In this document: positions 34,849-46,072 of the stretch, one piece after another | Position numbering within the stretch: position 1 is the stretch's first letter | Layout of the letters: each line of letters opens with the position of its first letter | NCBI RefSeq assembly: GCF_000151665.1 | Contig: NW_013171849.1 | Location: 124,001-188,000 of the forward strand | From: Blastocystis hominis | Lineage: Eukaryota > Sar > Bigyra > Opalinata > Blastocystidae | Reading direction: 5' to 3' | Length of the DNA stretch: 64,000 nt | Program-made: the position numbers and the translations under genes | The notes under the pieces: generated by a model | Told to the model about the DNA's origin: nothing | What the model saw: only the letters and a program-made list of their open reading frames with translations | The model's database searches: none

Positions 34849-35586
34849 TCAATGGCTCTGACTTCGTTCGTATTCTTCCTACGAGTGAGACAAAAACGAC
34901 ATAAACAAACAGCAGCTTGCGCGAAGAGATTGCAAACATGGTCCTCCACACTCACCAAACCGTTTTCAGTCATCATCATACCGTCATCCTCATCTTCCTC
35001 TTCTTCGTTGACTGGATCCGGATGCGCCAGTTGAAGTCGATTTAGATTCTCAAAGAGCGGATCAACTACGATGAAACTACCGAACGAAACCAACTTGCCG
35101 TTATGTCCAACGGAGAAAATAACACTTCAAAAACTCCATCCGTCATTTCATCCTCTGGAACCTCCTTCTCTTCTTCTTCTTCTTCAATGTCACCTTCTTC
35201 GTGCTCTTCTCCATTTTCTCCATTCTCAAATGCCGTGTCACCAAATCCAATATCAAATCCACATCCCTCTTCGCCGTCATCTTCACTCGATATCTGGCAG
35301 TAAATAGAGGGTCTTTTCCATATGTCGTTCTCGCGACTCACGGCATGTACACCAATTCTAGGATATTCAATCACAAGACTATAGTCAGTTTGCCCATTTG
35401 CGATATACACCACGTAACTACACGTAAAAATCAAAAAACGAACTCTCACTCTTCATTCAAAAACAGTGTTCCCGAAGAAAATGATTTTGTTTGATTGACC
35501 AGACAATCCATCTTATCTTGTTGATAAACAGGGTTTTGAAGCGCATATTGCATTCCCTCACTGCGAGACAACTCCAATACAGACAT
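34849..35586 (-). CDS. pICln / methylosome subunit (CLNS1A-like)
   Basis: Four exons (introns 35418-35449, 35066-35094 and a 77-nt one at 34879-34955) give 199 aa. PH-like core: SSGTLFLNEDYVVYIAN, then TDYSLVIEYPRIGVHAVSRE and IYCQISSEDDG; an acidic loop; then FEVLFSPLDITAIDPLFENL and the signature LAHPDPVNEEEEDEDDG. pICln binds Sm proteins and the PRMT5 methylosome during snRNP assembly. The last intron is long for this genome and itself contains TGTTTGTT near 34905-34912. An in-frame ATG at 35616 would add ten residues. The gene starts about 60 nt beyond the end of the upstream PHD gene on the same strand. Confidence 0.85.
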
Positions 35587-35635
35587 GTTCTCTCCCACAA
35601 AATATAATGTTCCCATGCTCTCTGCTTTTCCAACA

Positions 35636-35677
35636 AACAAACAAACAAACAAACAAACAAACAAACAAACAAACAAA
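35636..35677. repeat. (CAAA/TTTG)n microsatellite containing many TGTTTGTT motifs
   Basis: About ten perfect CAAA units. On the minus strand it reads (TTTG)n, so it offers overlapping copies of the octamer 6-47 nt after the PHD gene stop (35683-35685), and it lies just upstream of the pICln start. It probably serves as the PHD gene's polyadenylation signal. Confidence 0.85.
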
Positions 35678-35682
35678 ATCAA

Positions 35683-38600
35683 CTAGTTCTCTCCATACTT
35701 CTTCCTGCAGTCCTCACAATACCAATCCCCCTCGGGCACTTCCTTCAACCCCACACAATGCTACGCGTTACTCCGTTTCCCCATTTCCACCAAGTGAAAA
35801 ACCCGTCCACACCCCTTCGTCTCCTCCTCATTCCCACAAATAATATTATCGTCGATCCGGATCCCCGGCTTCCCACACAACGCGCACCGCTCTTTCCGAC
35901 ACTCCTCACAATACCATCTTCCCCGCGGGAGTCGCTACCATCAACGAAACGCCCAGACCCTACGGTCAGACCGACGCATTTCAAATGAAACACGGAGGGG
36001 CAGCCGTCGCAGCACAATAAATCCCCCTTTTTCTGGCAAATCGCGCAGCGATCTTCCCATTGGTCCGCGTCCGAAGCCGTTTCCGAGCTCAAAACCGCGG
36101 TTCGGCGACGCTTCGAGGACGACTTCCCCGCGGGAATCTTCCGTTTGCGGGTGGAGTAGGAGGAATCCGATGAAGAATCCGATGAAGAATCCGATGAAGA
36201 ATTCGATGAATTCGATGACGAATTCGACGAAGAATCCGACGAAGAATCCGCGGGGAAATCGGAATCCGAGCAATTCTCGCTGTCGTCCGTTTCACTGGCT
36301 GAATTCGAATCGAATTCTTCGGATTCTTCGCTGCTCTCCGAAGAATTCGACGAAGAATCCGAGGAGTTCGATTCGAATTCCACGGCCTTCGACCGTTTCG
36401 CGCTGCGCGACTTCGACGTGATTCCCGCGGCTTTCGGCGCAGATTTGGCGGCAGGTTTGCGCGGGCTGTGTGGAACCGCGGGGATCTGCTTGTTGGCCAA
36501 GTCGATAAATGATTGGCTGGTTTGGAGCGTGCTGAGAATCCAACGAAGCACGATTTCTTCGCCGGCGCGCGGCATTAATTGGAGGTACTAGGGAACCAAA
36601 CGTGGAAACAGGGGTACGCGGAAGAGCCAGGGGAGATGGAGGGAAAAGCGATCCTCGAGCTGCTTCAGTTTCGCGGTTTTCGTCAAATCGACGATGGCTT
36701 CGATTAGAATTCGGAGGTTCGTCCGATCGAATTCGATGGAATCGCACCGAATCTTCTCGATCTGCAATCTCATTGGACGATCCAAAACCGAACGGGAGTT
36801 TCAACGGCGGCGGCGGAGAGATCGGATTGCTTGAGCTTGTTATAGTTCGTTATGAACTTCGTTAACAACCGCCGAATTTCTTTTAGAACGTCCATGCAGC
36901 TCTTCTCTGGATTCGGTAGTTCGATCAAATTCGAATTCGAATTCGAATTTTTGGGAGGTCTGTTCGTTTAGAATTCGCGTGGATGACTACAGAACCAGCG
37001 AAACATCGTCGTCTTCTAATGGAATTCGCGCGTCGGAATCTTTCCACGCGCTGCACATGACAAAAATCGGGGGTATTTACGAGATGAGGGGCATGCATTT
37101 GACGAGGGAATCGCGAAGCTTCGCTTCCTTGGCGATTTTTCGACTCAGCAAATGAACCAAATCTGTTATCGCGCTAACATTCGAGATCACGTGCCACTCC
37201 GGTTCCATCGAAGTTCGACGGAGTTTCGAAAGAAGCGTTTCTACATTCAGAGCCTTCCGCGAGGATCACGTGTTTTTGTGTCGCGATTCGGTCCCTCCTG
37301 GAATAGTGTTTCGACGAAACGGTCGCTGGGGTGGTGCAGGTCGGGACAGAGGAAATAGAGATTATTAAAATCGTGCGGAAAGAGGAAGAACTCGCGGCCG
37401 AACCGATCGCAGCCCAGCGCGCTGAGATACGGTTTCCAGTTCTCCGATTCCTCGATCGACTCGATGTGTTCCCTCCGGAATCGCTCGCGTTCCGCCGTGA
37501 CGCGCAAGAGTTCCTCCGCCTCGGCCACCGACGAGCGAATCGCCAGCACGTATTGCTTGCGTTTTTTGCCGAAGCAGAGGCGATGCTGCTTGCATTGCCG
37601 CAGCAAAACGCGCACAGAAGCCGCGTCGCCGCGCGCCACCGCCGCGCGGAACGACTCGATGAACGAGCGCTGCGACGCCGAGAACGACGACAAATCGTTC
37701 GGGTCTTTCGACGGTTCGACGGGTTCGACGGTTTCCACGGTTTCCACGGTTTCGACCGTGGGGGACGGGGGGTTCGAGGGTTGCTCGCTCGTTTCTTCCT
37801 TTGCCTCTTTGGTTTCTACTTTGGTTTCTCCAGTTTCTCCAGTTTCCACTTTTGTTTCCCCAGTTTCCACTTCCATTTCAGTCTGCTCCTTGATTTCCTC
37901 TTCCTTCTCCGATTTCTCCGATTTCTCCGATTTCTCCGGTTTCTCCGATTTCTCCGGTTTCTCCGATTCGAGTTTCTCCCTGCGTGTCTCCTTCTCTTCT
38001 CTGCGTTTCTCCTTCTCTTCTCTGCGCTTCTCCCCGAAGCGTCTTCGGCTTTCCCTGCGTTTCTCGGCCATTTCGCTGAGCCGTTCCCCGGTCTACCGTT
38101 GAGTTTCCCCGTTTCTCCGACCTGCGAGGAGTCGAGCGCCATCTCGGCGAGAGCGAGGAGGATGGAGAGCATGGTGCGTCCGTCGACGTGGAGCAGTCCT
38201 TTCTGCGCGACCTGCTCGAAAGCGTCCTGGAGATGAGCGCGGAGCGCGGAGGCGGCGGCGAAGAGCCCGGTGTCGGCGACGTAGCCGTAGAAGAGGAGGC
38301 GAGCGAGCTCGGGCCAGGTGGAGAGGGAGAGACAGCGCTCGCCGATGTCGAAGTGCTTGAAGACGGAGGCCAGCACCAGGGAAACGGGGAAGGACGCAGG
38401 AGGCGTGGGGGTGGTTGGATTGGTTTGATTGGTTTGATTGGTTTGATTGGTCGAATTGGTGGAATTGGTGGAATCGATCGGGCCGATGGGGTCAGCAGAG
38501 TCGGTAGGGTCAATAGGGTCAATAGGGTCAATAGGGTCTGTGGGGTCGTCGGCGTCGTCGATGTTCTGGAAGTCGTCGAGAATGATCTTGAGAATGGTGA

Positions 38601-39141
38601 TGCAGAGCGTGCTGTAGTAGTGGAGGAAGCTGCGAGAGGAAGGAGAGAGATGGGAAGGAGAGTCGGATTCCGCCATTTGGGGAGCGATTTGGTCGAGACC
38701 TTTCAAGAGAATGAAGATGTAGTTCAAGGACGTGACTCGGATCTGAAAGAGCTCTTGGAACTTCGATAAGTACATCCAGAGACGGACGCACAGGGAGCAC
38801 ACGTCCGGAGGGACATTCACGATCGATGACAGCAATTGACTCTGCTCCTGGATTAATTTGTTCAGATTCTCGCCTTCTAGAATCGAGCACCAGCGAAAAG
38901 CACTACGCGTTTCCTGGGGTTTCGCATGAGCCGCTTGGAGCTTCCACTCGAGAGAAACCAGTCTAGATTTAATTTTCTTCTTTTTTGATGAGATGGAGGA
39001 GGACTCGGAGACACATTGCGACCGTTTTTCCTGTAATTCGGCCAGCTCCTTTTCCTCGGGTATCGGCTTGTAGAAAATCGAGGCAAATTTCTTTTTCCGC
39101 GGCCGCTTACCCTCACTTTTCAAAGTTGCTTCCTTTTTCAC
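35683..39141 (-). CDS. Chromatin protein with WHIM/DDT-like region and two PHD fingers (BAZ/ACF1-like)
   Basis: Minus-strand exons joined by nine introns of 29-32 nt (38877-38906, 38093-38121, 37241-37269, 37051-37080, 36960-36990, 36762-36793, 36588-36617, 35935-35963, 35761-35790) stay in frame to the TAG at 35683. N-terminal basic coiled region, a helical DDT-like block (TWPELARLLFYGYVADTGLF, GRTMLSILLALAEMAL), a Lys/Glu-rich repeat region, then a WHIM-like motif (LGCDRFGREFFLFP, EPEWHVISNVSAITDLVHLL), a Ser/Asp/Glu-rich linker, and PHD fingers CAICQKKGDLLCCDGCP...HLKCVGL and CALCGKPG...HCVGL...WYCEDC. Similar layouts occur in ISWI partner subunits (ACF1/WSTF/BAZ). No bromodomain follows. 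Hexanucleotide-derived runs (DPIDPIDPID, STNSTNSTN) sit in the N-terminal half. No ATG opens the first exon; the true start is upstream, before about 39250. Confidence 0.75.
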
Positions 39142-39519
39142 TTGTATGGTCGGCGCTGCTAGAGACGACGCACCTTCCGTAGATTCAAGTCTAGTTGTTC
39201 ACACCAATTCATCACAAGTACTGTGCGCTTTGTTTCTCATCGCTACATTGCACACTCGCTTGATCCGCAGAGCAGGACCTACTTTTCAGTAGAAATGGCG
39301 ATCAAATACAAAGTGTCCGTCTTTTCGGTTTTCACCTCAATCTCCATGCTTTCTTTCGATCTACTCCCTAATTCCTCGCTCCAAACACGAACGGTGCTTT
39401 CGCGGCATCAACGCGCTCTTCTGGCGGCGATTGTTTCTCCGCCAAGGAAGGCAGCGCGGCCTTTTTTCCAAAGAAGGAATCGATGGACTTGCTCATCTCC
39501 GCAACAAAAAAGTGAATTC

Positions 39520-39527
39520 AACAAACA
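39520..39527 (-). terminator. TGTTTGTT motif (minus strand), AP1G gene
   Basis: 10 nt after the AP1G stop (39538-39540). Confidence 0.7.
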
Positions 39528-39537
39528 GCGTCACAAG

Positions 39538-42417
39538 TTACAACTCCTCCGGAATCTCGTCCACCGTGCATATCTTCGTGACCGTCTCTCCTTCCAGCTC
39601 ATAGGTAATCCGCAGCTTCATCGTGGTGACCTTCTACATTTCACTCGCCTTTCTCTCTGCCCACCTCTCCATACGCGTTATTCCGCACGCGAATCAGCTG
39701 TGTGGAGACGTCCTCGTTCCTCCCCGGGATGATGGGGTCCGAGATGGGCTTCATCTGCACCTTCATGTACTTGGGCACCGCGGCCTGCATCGCGAACTCC
39801 TCCACGTCCGCCTCGTTCGAATTCGAGATCACCGCCTTGATGATCGTCTCCGCCTCGTCGCTTCCCTTCTTCATACGGAACACGATCTTCACGCCCTCCT
39901 CATCGAACACCGTCATCATCGACCGATCCTCCATCGGCGTTTCCGACGACTCCCCTCCCGCGGGACTCGACGAACCCATCGGGTCCATCGCATTCATCGC
40001 GTCCATCGCACCCATGGCACCCATCGGGTCCATCGAGCTCATCGAGCTCATCGGGTCCGTCGTCTCCGGAACCGCGGTTCCAGTGGTTCCCGCGGGGACC
40101 GGAGCAAAGAGAGAGGCGACGTCCATGGCGACATCGCGCGTTTCCTTGGGGGTCTCGATGGTGTTGAGCATGTCCATCACGCCCGCGAACGGGTCGTCGC
40201 TCTTCCCCGCGGGTTGCCCGCTGGCGGGGAGCACGGGCCCCGCGGCCGCGTAGTCCAGGCCCAGCAGATCGTCCATGATGTCCGCGGGCTCGCTGCTCTT
40301 CGCCGTCTTCCGCGCCGGCGCGGCCTCGGCGTCGTCCTCGGCGTCGTCCTCGACGTCGCTGCCGCTCTCCGCGTCGCTTTCGGCCTCCGCTTCGGCCTCC
40401 GCTTCCGCGCGTCGAGCCTTGGCGTTGTCGATACTGAGCGGCGGCATGCGCTCCAGCACGGTCTCGCGGAGCGCGGCGAACGCGTCGCCCAGCATTTCCT
40501 GGTACTCGCAAGCGCGCTGCTGCGCCTGCAGCCCGGTCGACGTCTCGTAGGGCCGCAGCAGCGCGGCGATGCGCGCGTCGCAGCCCTCCAGGCGGTCGGA
40601 GAGCTTCGCGAGCGCGGTCAGCGCCATGCCTATCGCTCAGCGCGGCGGCCTGCGCTCACTTTTCGTGGTGGCGTCGAGCGACGGAGCGCCGAGCACCTTC
40701 TCGACGAGGTCCAGAATGGCGGCGGGCTCCACGGCGTCGAGCTGCTGCTGGCGCTGGGAGTCGAAGAAGGGCTGGAGCAGCTCGTCGCCGTACTCGCCGA
40801 GGAACCACACGCCCACCTGCGTGAGGGAGACTTGCGACTGGTCGCGCTGCAGGAACAGGAACAGCTTGTGCGTCTACGCGTGAGTCGCCGGCTCCGCGCG
40901 CACCGTATAGCTGGCCAGCAGGTCCTCCTCGTTGCCCACGATGGAGATGAGCGCGGACGTCACCTCCTCGTTCGCGTACTTCCCGCTCACCTGCAGCACC
41001 GCCAGCAGCGTGTCCACCTGCCACTGCGACGACGGCGCGAACTGCTGCACCAGCGACGTGATCTTCGACAGCAGCTCGGGGCGCTCCGCGTCCTCCGCGA
41101 CCATCTACGCGCGATCCCCGCGGAACCTCATCGCCTACGAGGTAGTTGAGCAGCTCGCGGACGAGCTCCTCGACGTTGCGGAGGTTGACGAGCGCGAAGA
41201 CGACCTCGAGGGCGCGGCGGCGGATGGAGGGGTCGCTCTCTTTGAGGCAGCCGAGGATGGTGGAGCGATGGCGCGAGACGGCGGCGTGGTCGATCTCCGC
41301 CATCTTGAGCAGCATCGACAGCGCCACGTAGCGGATGTTGCTGTCGCTGTGCAGCAGGAACTTCCCGAGGATGTTGGCGCCCAGCACGCGCTGGCCGCTC
41401 ACGGCGTCGATGCTCATGATGGTCTTCACGGTCTCGTAGAGCACCGCGTTGCCCGCCATGCACGAACTGTCCGTCTTGGTCGCGATCTACGCGTCATTGC
41501 TCGCTTCGCGGCGCTCACCAGAGCCAGCAGATCGCCCAGCTGGTCGCTGCTGTCCGCGTCGTTCGTGGCCAGCAGGCAGAGGAGCTTGAGCAGCTCGACT
41601 TGGAGGAAGGGGTCCGGGACGCCGCCGATGTTGTATTCGCTCTTGAAGCTGCCGCTGATGATCACCTTCATCTTCTTGATGAGCCGGGGGACCAGCTTGC
41701 GGAACTTCGGGATGTACGAGGGCGCTTTGTGCAGGACGTAGAGGGTCAGGGAGATCGCTGGGTCAGAGGAGAGAAAAAGGACATGTACCGCTGATCAGCA
41801 CGCCGTGGTCTTCGTCCGCCAGAAGCGTCGGCAGCGTCTTGACCATGTCTTCCACCATGTCCGGGACTTTGTTCAGCACGTTGATCATACACAGACAGGC
41901 CTTCTTCTTGATGAACGGGTTTGAGCTCGACATTTTCTGAAGCACGTCCGCAAAGATGTCGCGTGCCATGGCTTCCGAACACACATTTGCTGCCGCCGTC
42001 AAAGCGAGACCTTCCACATATCTACCCGTGATTTCCTGTACACACACCCAACTGCTCTCCAGAGTTGATATCGCTCTTCAGAGTGTTCGTTACGAGAAGG
42101 AAAATGTCATTATCCTCACTGACCAAAAGTGACAGCGACAGATAGCCAATTCGCTTATCACCAAAATCAGGACTCGCAATCAGTTTCACACTCTGCACCT
42201 GACCGAAGTAACTAGGATAGCCCATCAAATGAATAAACAGCAGCTTTGCCATGTTCGACTGGGCATTTACCTTATCTTCCTCACGGAATGCATTACGAAT
42301 AAGTGCAGACTCCTTGGAAATAATAGCTCTTTCTTCAGCCGCAGTTTTCGCTGCTCGAACTTGCCGGATGAAGTCACGCGTGGTTTTCTTCACAAACGGA
42401 ATACTTATCTTATTCAT
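39538..42417 (-). CDS. AP1G: AP-1 complex subunit gamma (gamma-adaptin)
   Basis: Eight exons (introns 42022-42043, 41758-41788, 41487-41518, 41105-41138, 40874-40903, 40630-40659, 39634-39664; 22-34 nt) give 889 aa. Adaptin trunk: FIRQVRAAKTAAEERAIISK, NMAKLLFIHLMGYPSYFGQV, DKRIGYLSLSLLVSEDNDI, FIKKKACLCMINVLNKVPDM, SDSNIRYVALSMLLKMAEID, VGVWFLGEYGDELLQPFF. A long acidic Ala/Glu hinge with Met/Asp-rich repeats (SSMDPMGAMGAMDAMN) follows, then the gamma-ear (EGVKIVFRMKKG, FAMQAAVPKYMKVQMKP). AP-1 sorts clathrin cargo at the trans-Golgi and endosomes. Exons before 42417 cannot be excluded, since the frame stays open upstream. Very GC-rich in the middle. Confidence 0.94.
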
Positions 42418-42504
42418 ATCTACAACACAAAAGGAGTATTTGAACGAATGGGAATCAACTCGAAAATCGCACGAATAACCGCGGTTTTCGCTTTTCACGT
42501 TTAT

Positions 42505-42512
42505 AACAAACA
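42505..42512 (-). terminator. TGTTTGTT motif (minus strand), GOS1-like gene
   Basis: 25 nt after the stop at 42538-42540, just upstream of AP1G. Confidence 0.7.
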
Positions 42513-42537
42513 GGTCAAAGAAACACGTCTAAAGATA

Positions 42538-43257
42538 CTACTTGTGGAAAACGTACCAGATGCAGAAGCAGATACACACCGCGATCACGCAGGCAACAAT
42601 CAAGCTACATGTCAAGTCTGTCTCTTGAGTCGACTTGTCTCTGTTCTTTTTGTTTCGAATTGACCGGGTGAGAGAGTTTACGACGGGTACGCGGTTTATT
42701 ACATTGAACAGCTTGTCTGCACTGGAACGGAACTTCTTTCGCTGGCTTAGCAGCATCGAATGGCTCTCCGAGGCCTGCCTATTCTAAATTCGCACAAATG
42801 AACCGACTCAAGATAGGAATCGGCCATTTGCAGAGAACGCTGCGCAGCTCCGCGTTCTTTGAGTAAAATCTTTGTTTCATCCTCTTCTCCGGACATCCTG
42901 ATTGTAAAATTCAATTAGGAACACGCACTCGCGAGTGATGGTGGGGTGTAGCAAAGCGTTGTGTTCCCGTTTTTGATTAATATTTTCCTACATGTCTCAG
43001 AAAGCGGAACTCTGCTCACCGAAATTCGGTGATAATCACTGCGCAGTTCATGAAGCACATCGCGCTGTCTCTACCATTCAGAGAAGAGAAACATTCCAAA
43101 CCTTAATAACCGCTTTATAGCTGTGATTTGATGATGTTTGAGCTATTCTTTCCATGCCCTCAAGATAGTTCAGGTACTAGACATTATTTACCTCAGCCAA
43201 TCGCACGTTTTTAAACAACACTATAATATCGTCGTTAAGAACGCTCGAGCCGTCCAT
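42538..43257 (-). CDS. Golgi Qb-SNARE, GOS1/GOSR1-like
   Basis: Seven exons (introns 43159-43191, 43071-43101, 42988-43019, 42898-42928, 42779-42807, 42605-42634) give 177 aa. C-terminal SNARE and anchor: LKERGAAQRSLQMADSYLEQ, KKFRSSADKLFNVINRVPVV, NSLTRSIRNKKNRDNLIV, then the membrane anchor ACVIAVCICFCIWYVF. This strongly resembles GOSR1 (NTLANRFPAVNSLIQRINLRKRRDSLI before its anchor). The upstream helical region has GMERIAQTSS and RDVLHELRSDYHRI. It is shorter than animal GOS28 (250 aa). Function inferred: fusion within the Golgi. Confidence 0.8.
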
Positions 43258-43907
43258 AGGACTCACTAGATAGAAACAGCAACAAAAACGGCACAAATCA
43301 ATCCAACCGGTTCATCATCGAGCGAACGATAGTAGGAACCTAGGTCCTGCAGCTTTGACTAGTGGATCAGAAGGAGAACATCATGCAAACTTGTAACATG
43401 GATTCAGTGGCTCGAATACTCACATTTAAGCTATCCCACTATGGTTAAGTTCGGAATAGGTAGTTTACCGATGACATGTTATGAAGAAATGTGGATATTT
43501 ACAGTTTGAGCAGTAGGGAACATTCGATTCCTGGTAAAAGAATCGACAGTGTGTAATGTGTCGGTGCATGAACATACAAGACTTGTGTTTCCCTGCTCCT
43601 TCCTGTGTTCTCCTCCTGTTATTTCCATTATTCTCAATCTGTTCGAATTGTTAACTGTAAATCACTGTTTATTGATAATCATAGTCTTGTGTTTTGATAA
43701 CTGTACACTGTCTTTTTTGATTTATCAGTAAAGGTTTCTTCGGAACCATATATCTCTACTAGTGTAGTGATTTTTGTAATTGCCAGCATTCGGCATTGGG
43801 GTAAGGGTTTATTTGCTCAGGTTAACTTTAAGGGTCAAACTCGATTTAACTAGAAGTTTTACTGAGATTTCCTTGGTTGCGACAGAACCTATTTTAATTT
43901 TAACATA
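43258..43907. other. Intergenic between divergent genes, nothing recognised
   Basis: Checked for 5S rRNA and U snRNA signatures around 43420-43480; none convincing. Confidence 0.5.
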
Positions 43908-44590
43908 ATGGATGATTTTAAAAGATTTCGTTTGCGAAATGTATTATCTTGTATCATCGAGAGTGTTGTGAAAAGGGGAGATGAAGTAGTGTTTTTTCCT
44001 GTTGTGTGATCGAAGACAATATGTGATCAGCCTATTACGCGCTTCACAGCTCAGTCACCTCCAGATATCTCGGTTCGAGATTACATGGAGAGGTAGGAGC
44101 GTGTTGACGCTTTCGTAAACTTTTTAGGCTGTATCGCTATTCCAAATGTAGTGTGGAATGCCTAGTTCTGGCTTTAATATACATTGACCGCTTTATTCAA
44201 AGCTCGAATATCCAGGTTAACTCGTTAACCATTCATCGTATCTTACTAACAAGTGTCGTGCTAGCTGCCAAAACCTATGATGATAATTTTTACACGAATA
44301 CTCATTACGCCCGTGTTGGCGGTATTCCCGTGGAAGAGCTCAATTGTCTGGAGATCGAGTTCCTGTTCAGCATCGGGTTCAGTCTTTACGTGAGTTGCGA
44401 GGATTATCTCCGATACCACACAGAGATCTACAAACACTCCATGAGTCGTGTGTGTAATTTGTGTAGTAGGGGACACGAAGAGAGGGTAATGGGTAGGTGG
44501 TCTCGATATTCCTATGCTTTGTATGAGCGAAAGCAACGACTCCAGTTTTGTCATGCGGTATGGAGATGGACGCGACTGCTCGCCTACTAA
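43908..44590 (+). CDS. PHO80-like (P/U-type) cyclin
   Basis: Three exons (introns 43986-44015, 44093-44127) give 205 aa. Cyclin box: SPPDISVRDYMERLYRYSKC, ECLVLALIYIDRFIQ, NSLTIHRILLTSVVLAAKTY, DDNFYTNTHYARVGGIPVEE, LNCLEIEFLFSIGFSLYVS. These are the hallmarks of the PHO80/CYCP group, which activate Pho85-type CDKs in phosphate and nutrient signalling. A Pho85-like CDK is encoded at the left edge. The tail with HEERVMGRWSRYSYALYERK is not recognised. Confidence 0.93.
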
Positions 44591-44949
44591 TGTGAATTAT
44601 AATGTCATGAGCTATTAATATCAATGCACTTGTTGTTTCATCGATCTGTGGTTTGGGTGTTTGTTAAAGAAAAGGAAGGAAAATGGAGTTGTTGGAGTGA
44701 GGTGAGCAATCAGTCCCCCTTCATTCATGCAATCCATGCAATGCATGCAATTCATTGATTCATTGATTCATTGCTATTCTATTTTTGTTCCATCTTATAT
44801 TCCTCTTCTACACCCAATTTGTCCCTCTCCCAATCCATCCACTCGCATTTCAATCAAACAAACAGAACAACCTCTAAATGTACAAACTTAAGCACTCTTC
44901 GGCTTCTCCTCGTTTCCACCCCTACAAATCACACCTCAAATCCACTCCC
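44591..44949. other. Intergenic between convergent genes; short ATTCATTG/ATGCA repeats
   Basis: 44722-44775 holds degenerate CATTCATGCAATC and CATTGATT repeats. The elongase polyadenylation motif is at 44857-44864 on the minus strand. Confidence 0.6.
44857..44864 (-). terminator. TGTTTGTT motif (minus strand), elongase gene
   Basis: 85 nt after the stop at 44950-44952. Confidence 0.6.
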
Positions 44950-45761
44950 CTACAGATAACGCTTGATGTAGAAGCGCGAGAACAGCACAATCATGGTCGC
45001 CATGTAAGCAATCAGCAGCCAGTTCAACCAGTGCGGCATCTGGCAGTTGCCCCTACACCTCACACCAATTCCACTTCCCTACTTCACCAGATCCACCACG
45101 TTCACCAGAGTGATCAGAACGAACTGCACCAGCTGCAGCTTGGTCAGGTACGATCTCCACCAGCACTTGAAGCCCAGGATAGAGCACAAGTAGTGAGTGT
45201 ACATCAGCATGTGCACGAAGGAGTTCAGGAGCACAGGCACGCAGTTGTCACCGTTGGGGTAGGCAAAGAGGAACAGACGGACCATGATGGTGATGCTGCT
45301 GTGGTGGTACACATGCAGGAACGTCACCTGGCGGTAGGACTTGCGCAGAATGAAAATGAAAGTGTCCAGGAACTCCCAGTACTTCTGGATGTAGAACACG
45401 TAGAACACACGCACAAGTTGCTTGGCCTTCTCAGAAGCGAAATCAATGTTGCTGCAGCTAAGCACGCTTCCATCCAAATAATAGTAACGGAGCATTCCGT
45501 AGAAGCAGTAAGTAGCCAGGCACACGCAAATGAAGTTGTACACAATCATGAACTTCTTAGGGTTGAATCTCTCCTCTCTTCTGTTCATAATCTGCATGAG
45601 TACATAGATCGTCACGAAGTAGAAAATGTTTCCAATGATCATGGACTTGTAGTCGGTCATAGGGAAAGAGCTCACATACTCCACTGTGTGTTATACTTGC
45701 AGTCAAAACACCTACCAATTCCAGTATTAGCGGTAGTTTCGGTGATGTCAAAGTTGAACAT
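44950..45761 (-). CDS. ELO-family very-long-chain fatty acid elongase
   Basis: Three exons (introns 45684-45715, 45053-45082) give 249 aa with about seven hydrophobic segments. Hallmarks: the KYWEFLDTFIFILRKSYRQV block, histidine box HVYHHSSI, and MLMYTHYLCSILG followed by WWRSYLTKLQLVQFVLI. ELO enzymes catalyse the condensation step of fatty acid elongation in the ER. The C-terminus ends FYIKRYL with no obvious di-lysine signal. Start at 45761 (MFNFDITETT), one short exon before the first membrane segment. Confidence 0.93.
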
Positions 45762-45987
45762 TTTATTATTCTTTCTGAGAGCTCTTTAAGAACCAGTAAG
45801 AAGTAATTAAAAAATTTTTGAAAAGTACGTGGAACTATAGATAGATAAATCGTCATATCCCTTTTGATGACGTCATCTTTGAACGTGGTCAAAATATTTA
45901 TTACATCATTCTGATTCATTGTATTTTTTGTTTTTTTCTATCCGCAACTCAGTTCCATAGACGATAGACCAAAATCAACCTTTATAC

Positions 45988-45988
<1 letters not shown>

Positions 45989-46018
<30 letters not shown>
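45989..46018. repeat. (GATAA)n microsatellite
   Basis: Five to six GATAA units between the divergent elongase and copine genes, 55 nt before the copine ATG. Confidence 0.85.
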
Positions 46019-46072
46019 TTTATGAGGAGTTTCATTTTTCATTTCTTGTTTACCTGAACCATTCTTTTTTAA

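Noticed and set aside
35446-35682. ORF beginning with repeated Val-Cys-Leu-Phe
   Set aside because: The start is the TTTG microsatellite translated; only the pICln part from 35586 downward is accepted.
39623-41149. Plus-strand ORF of 508 codons over AP-1 gamma
   Set aside because: Antisense of adaptin exons; His/Arg/Leu-rich without domains.
43420-43500. Possible 5S rRNA or snRNA
   Set aside because: A few bases resemble 5S or snRNA loops, but no stem arrangement or conserved boxes could be built.
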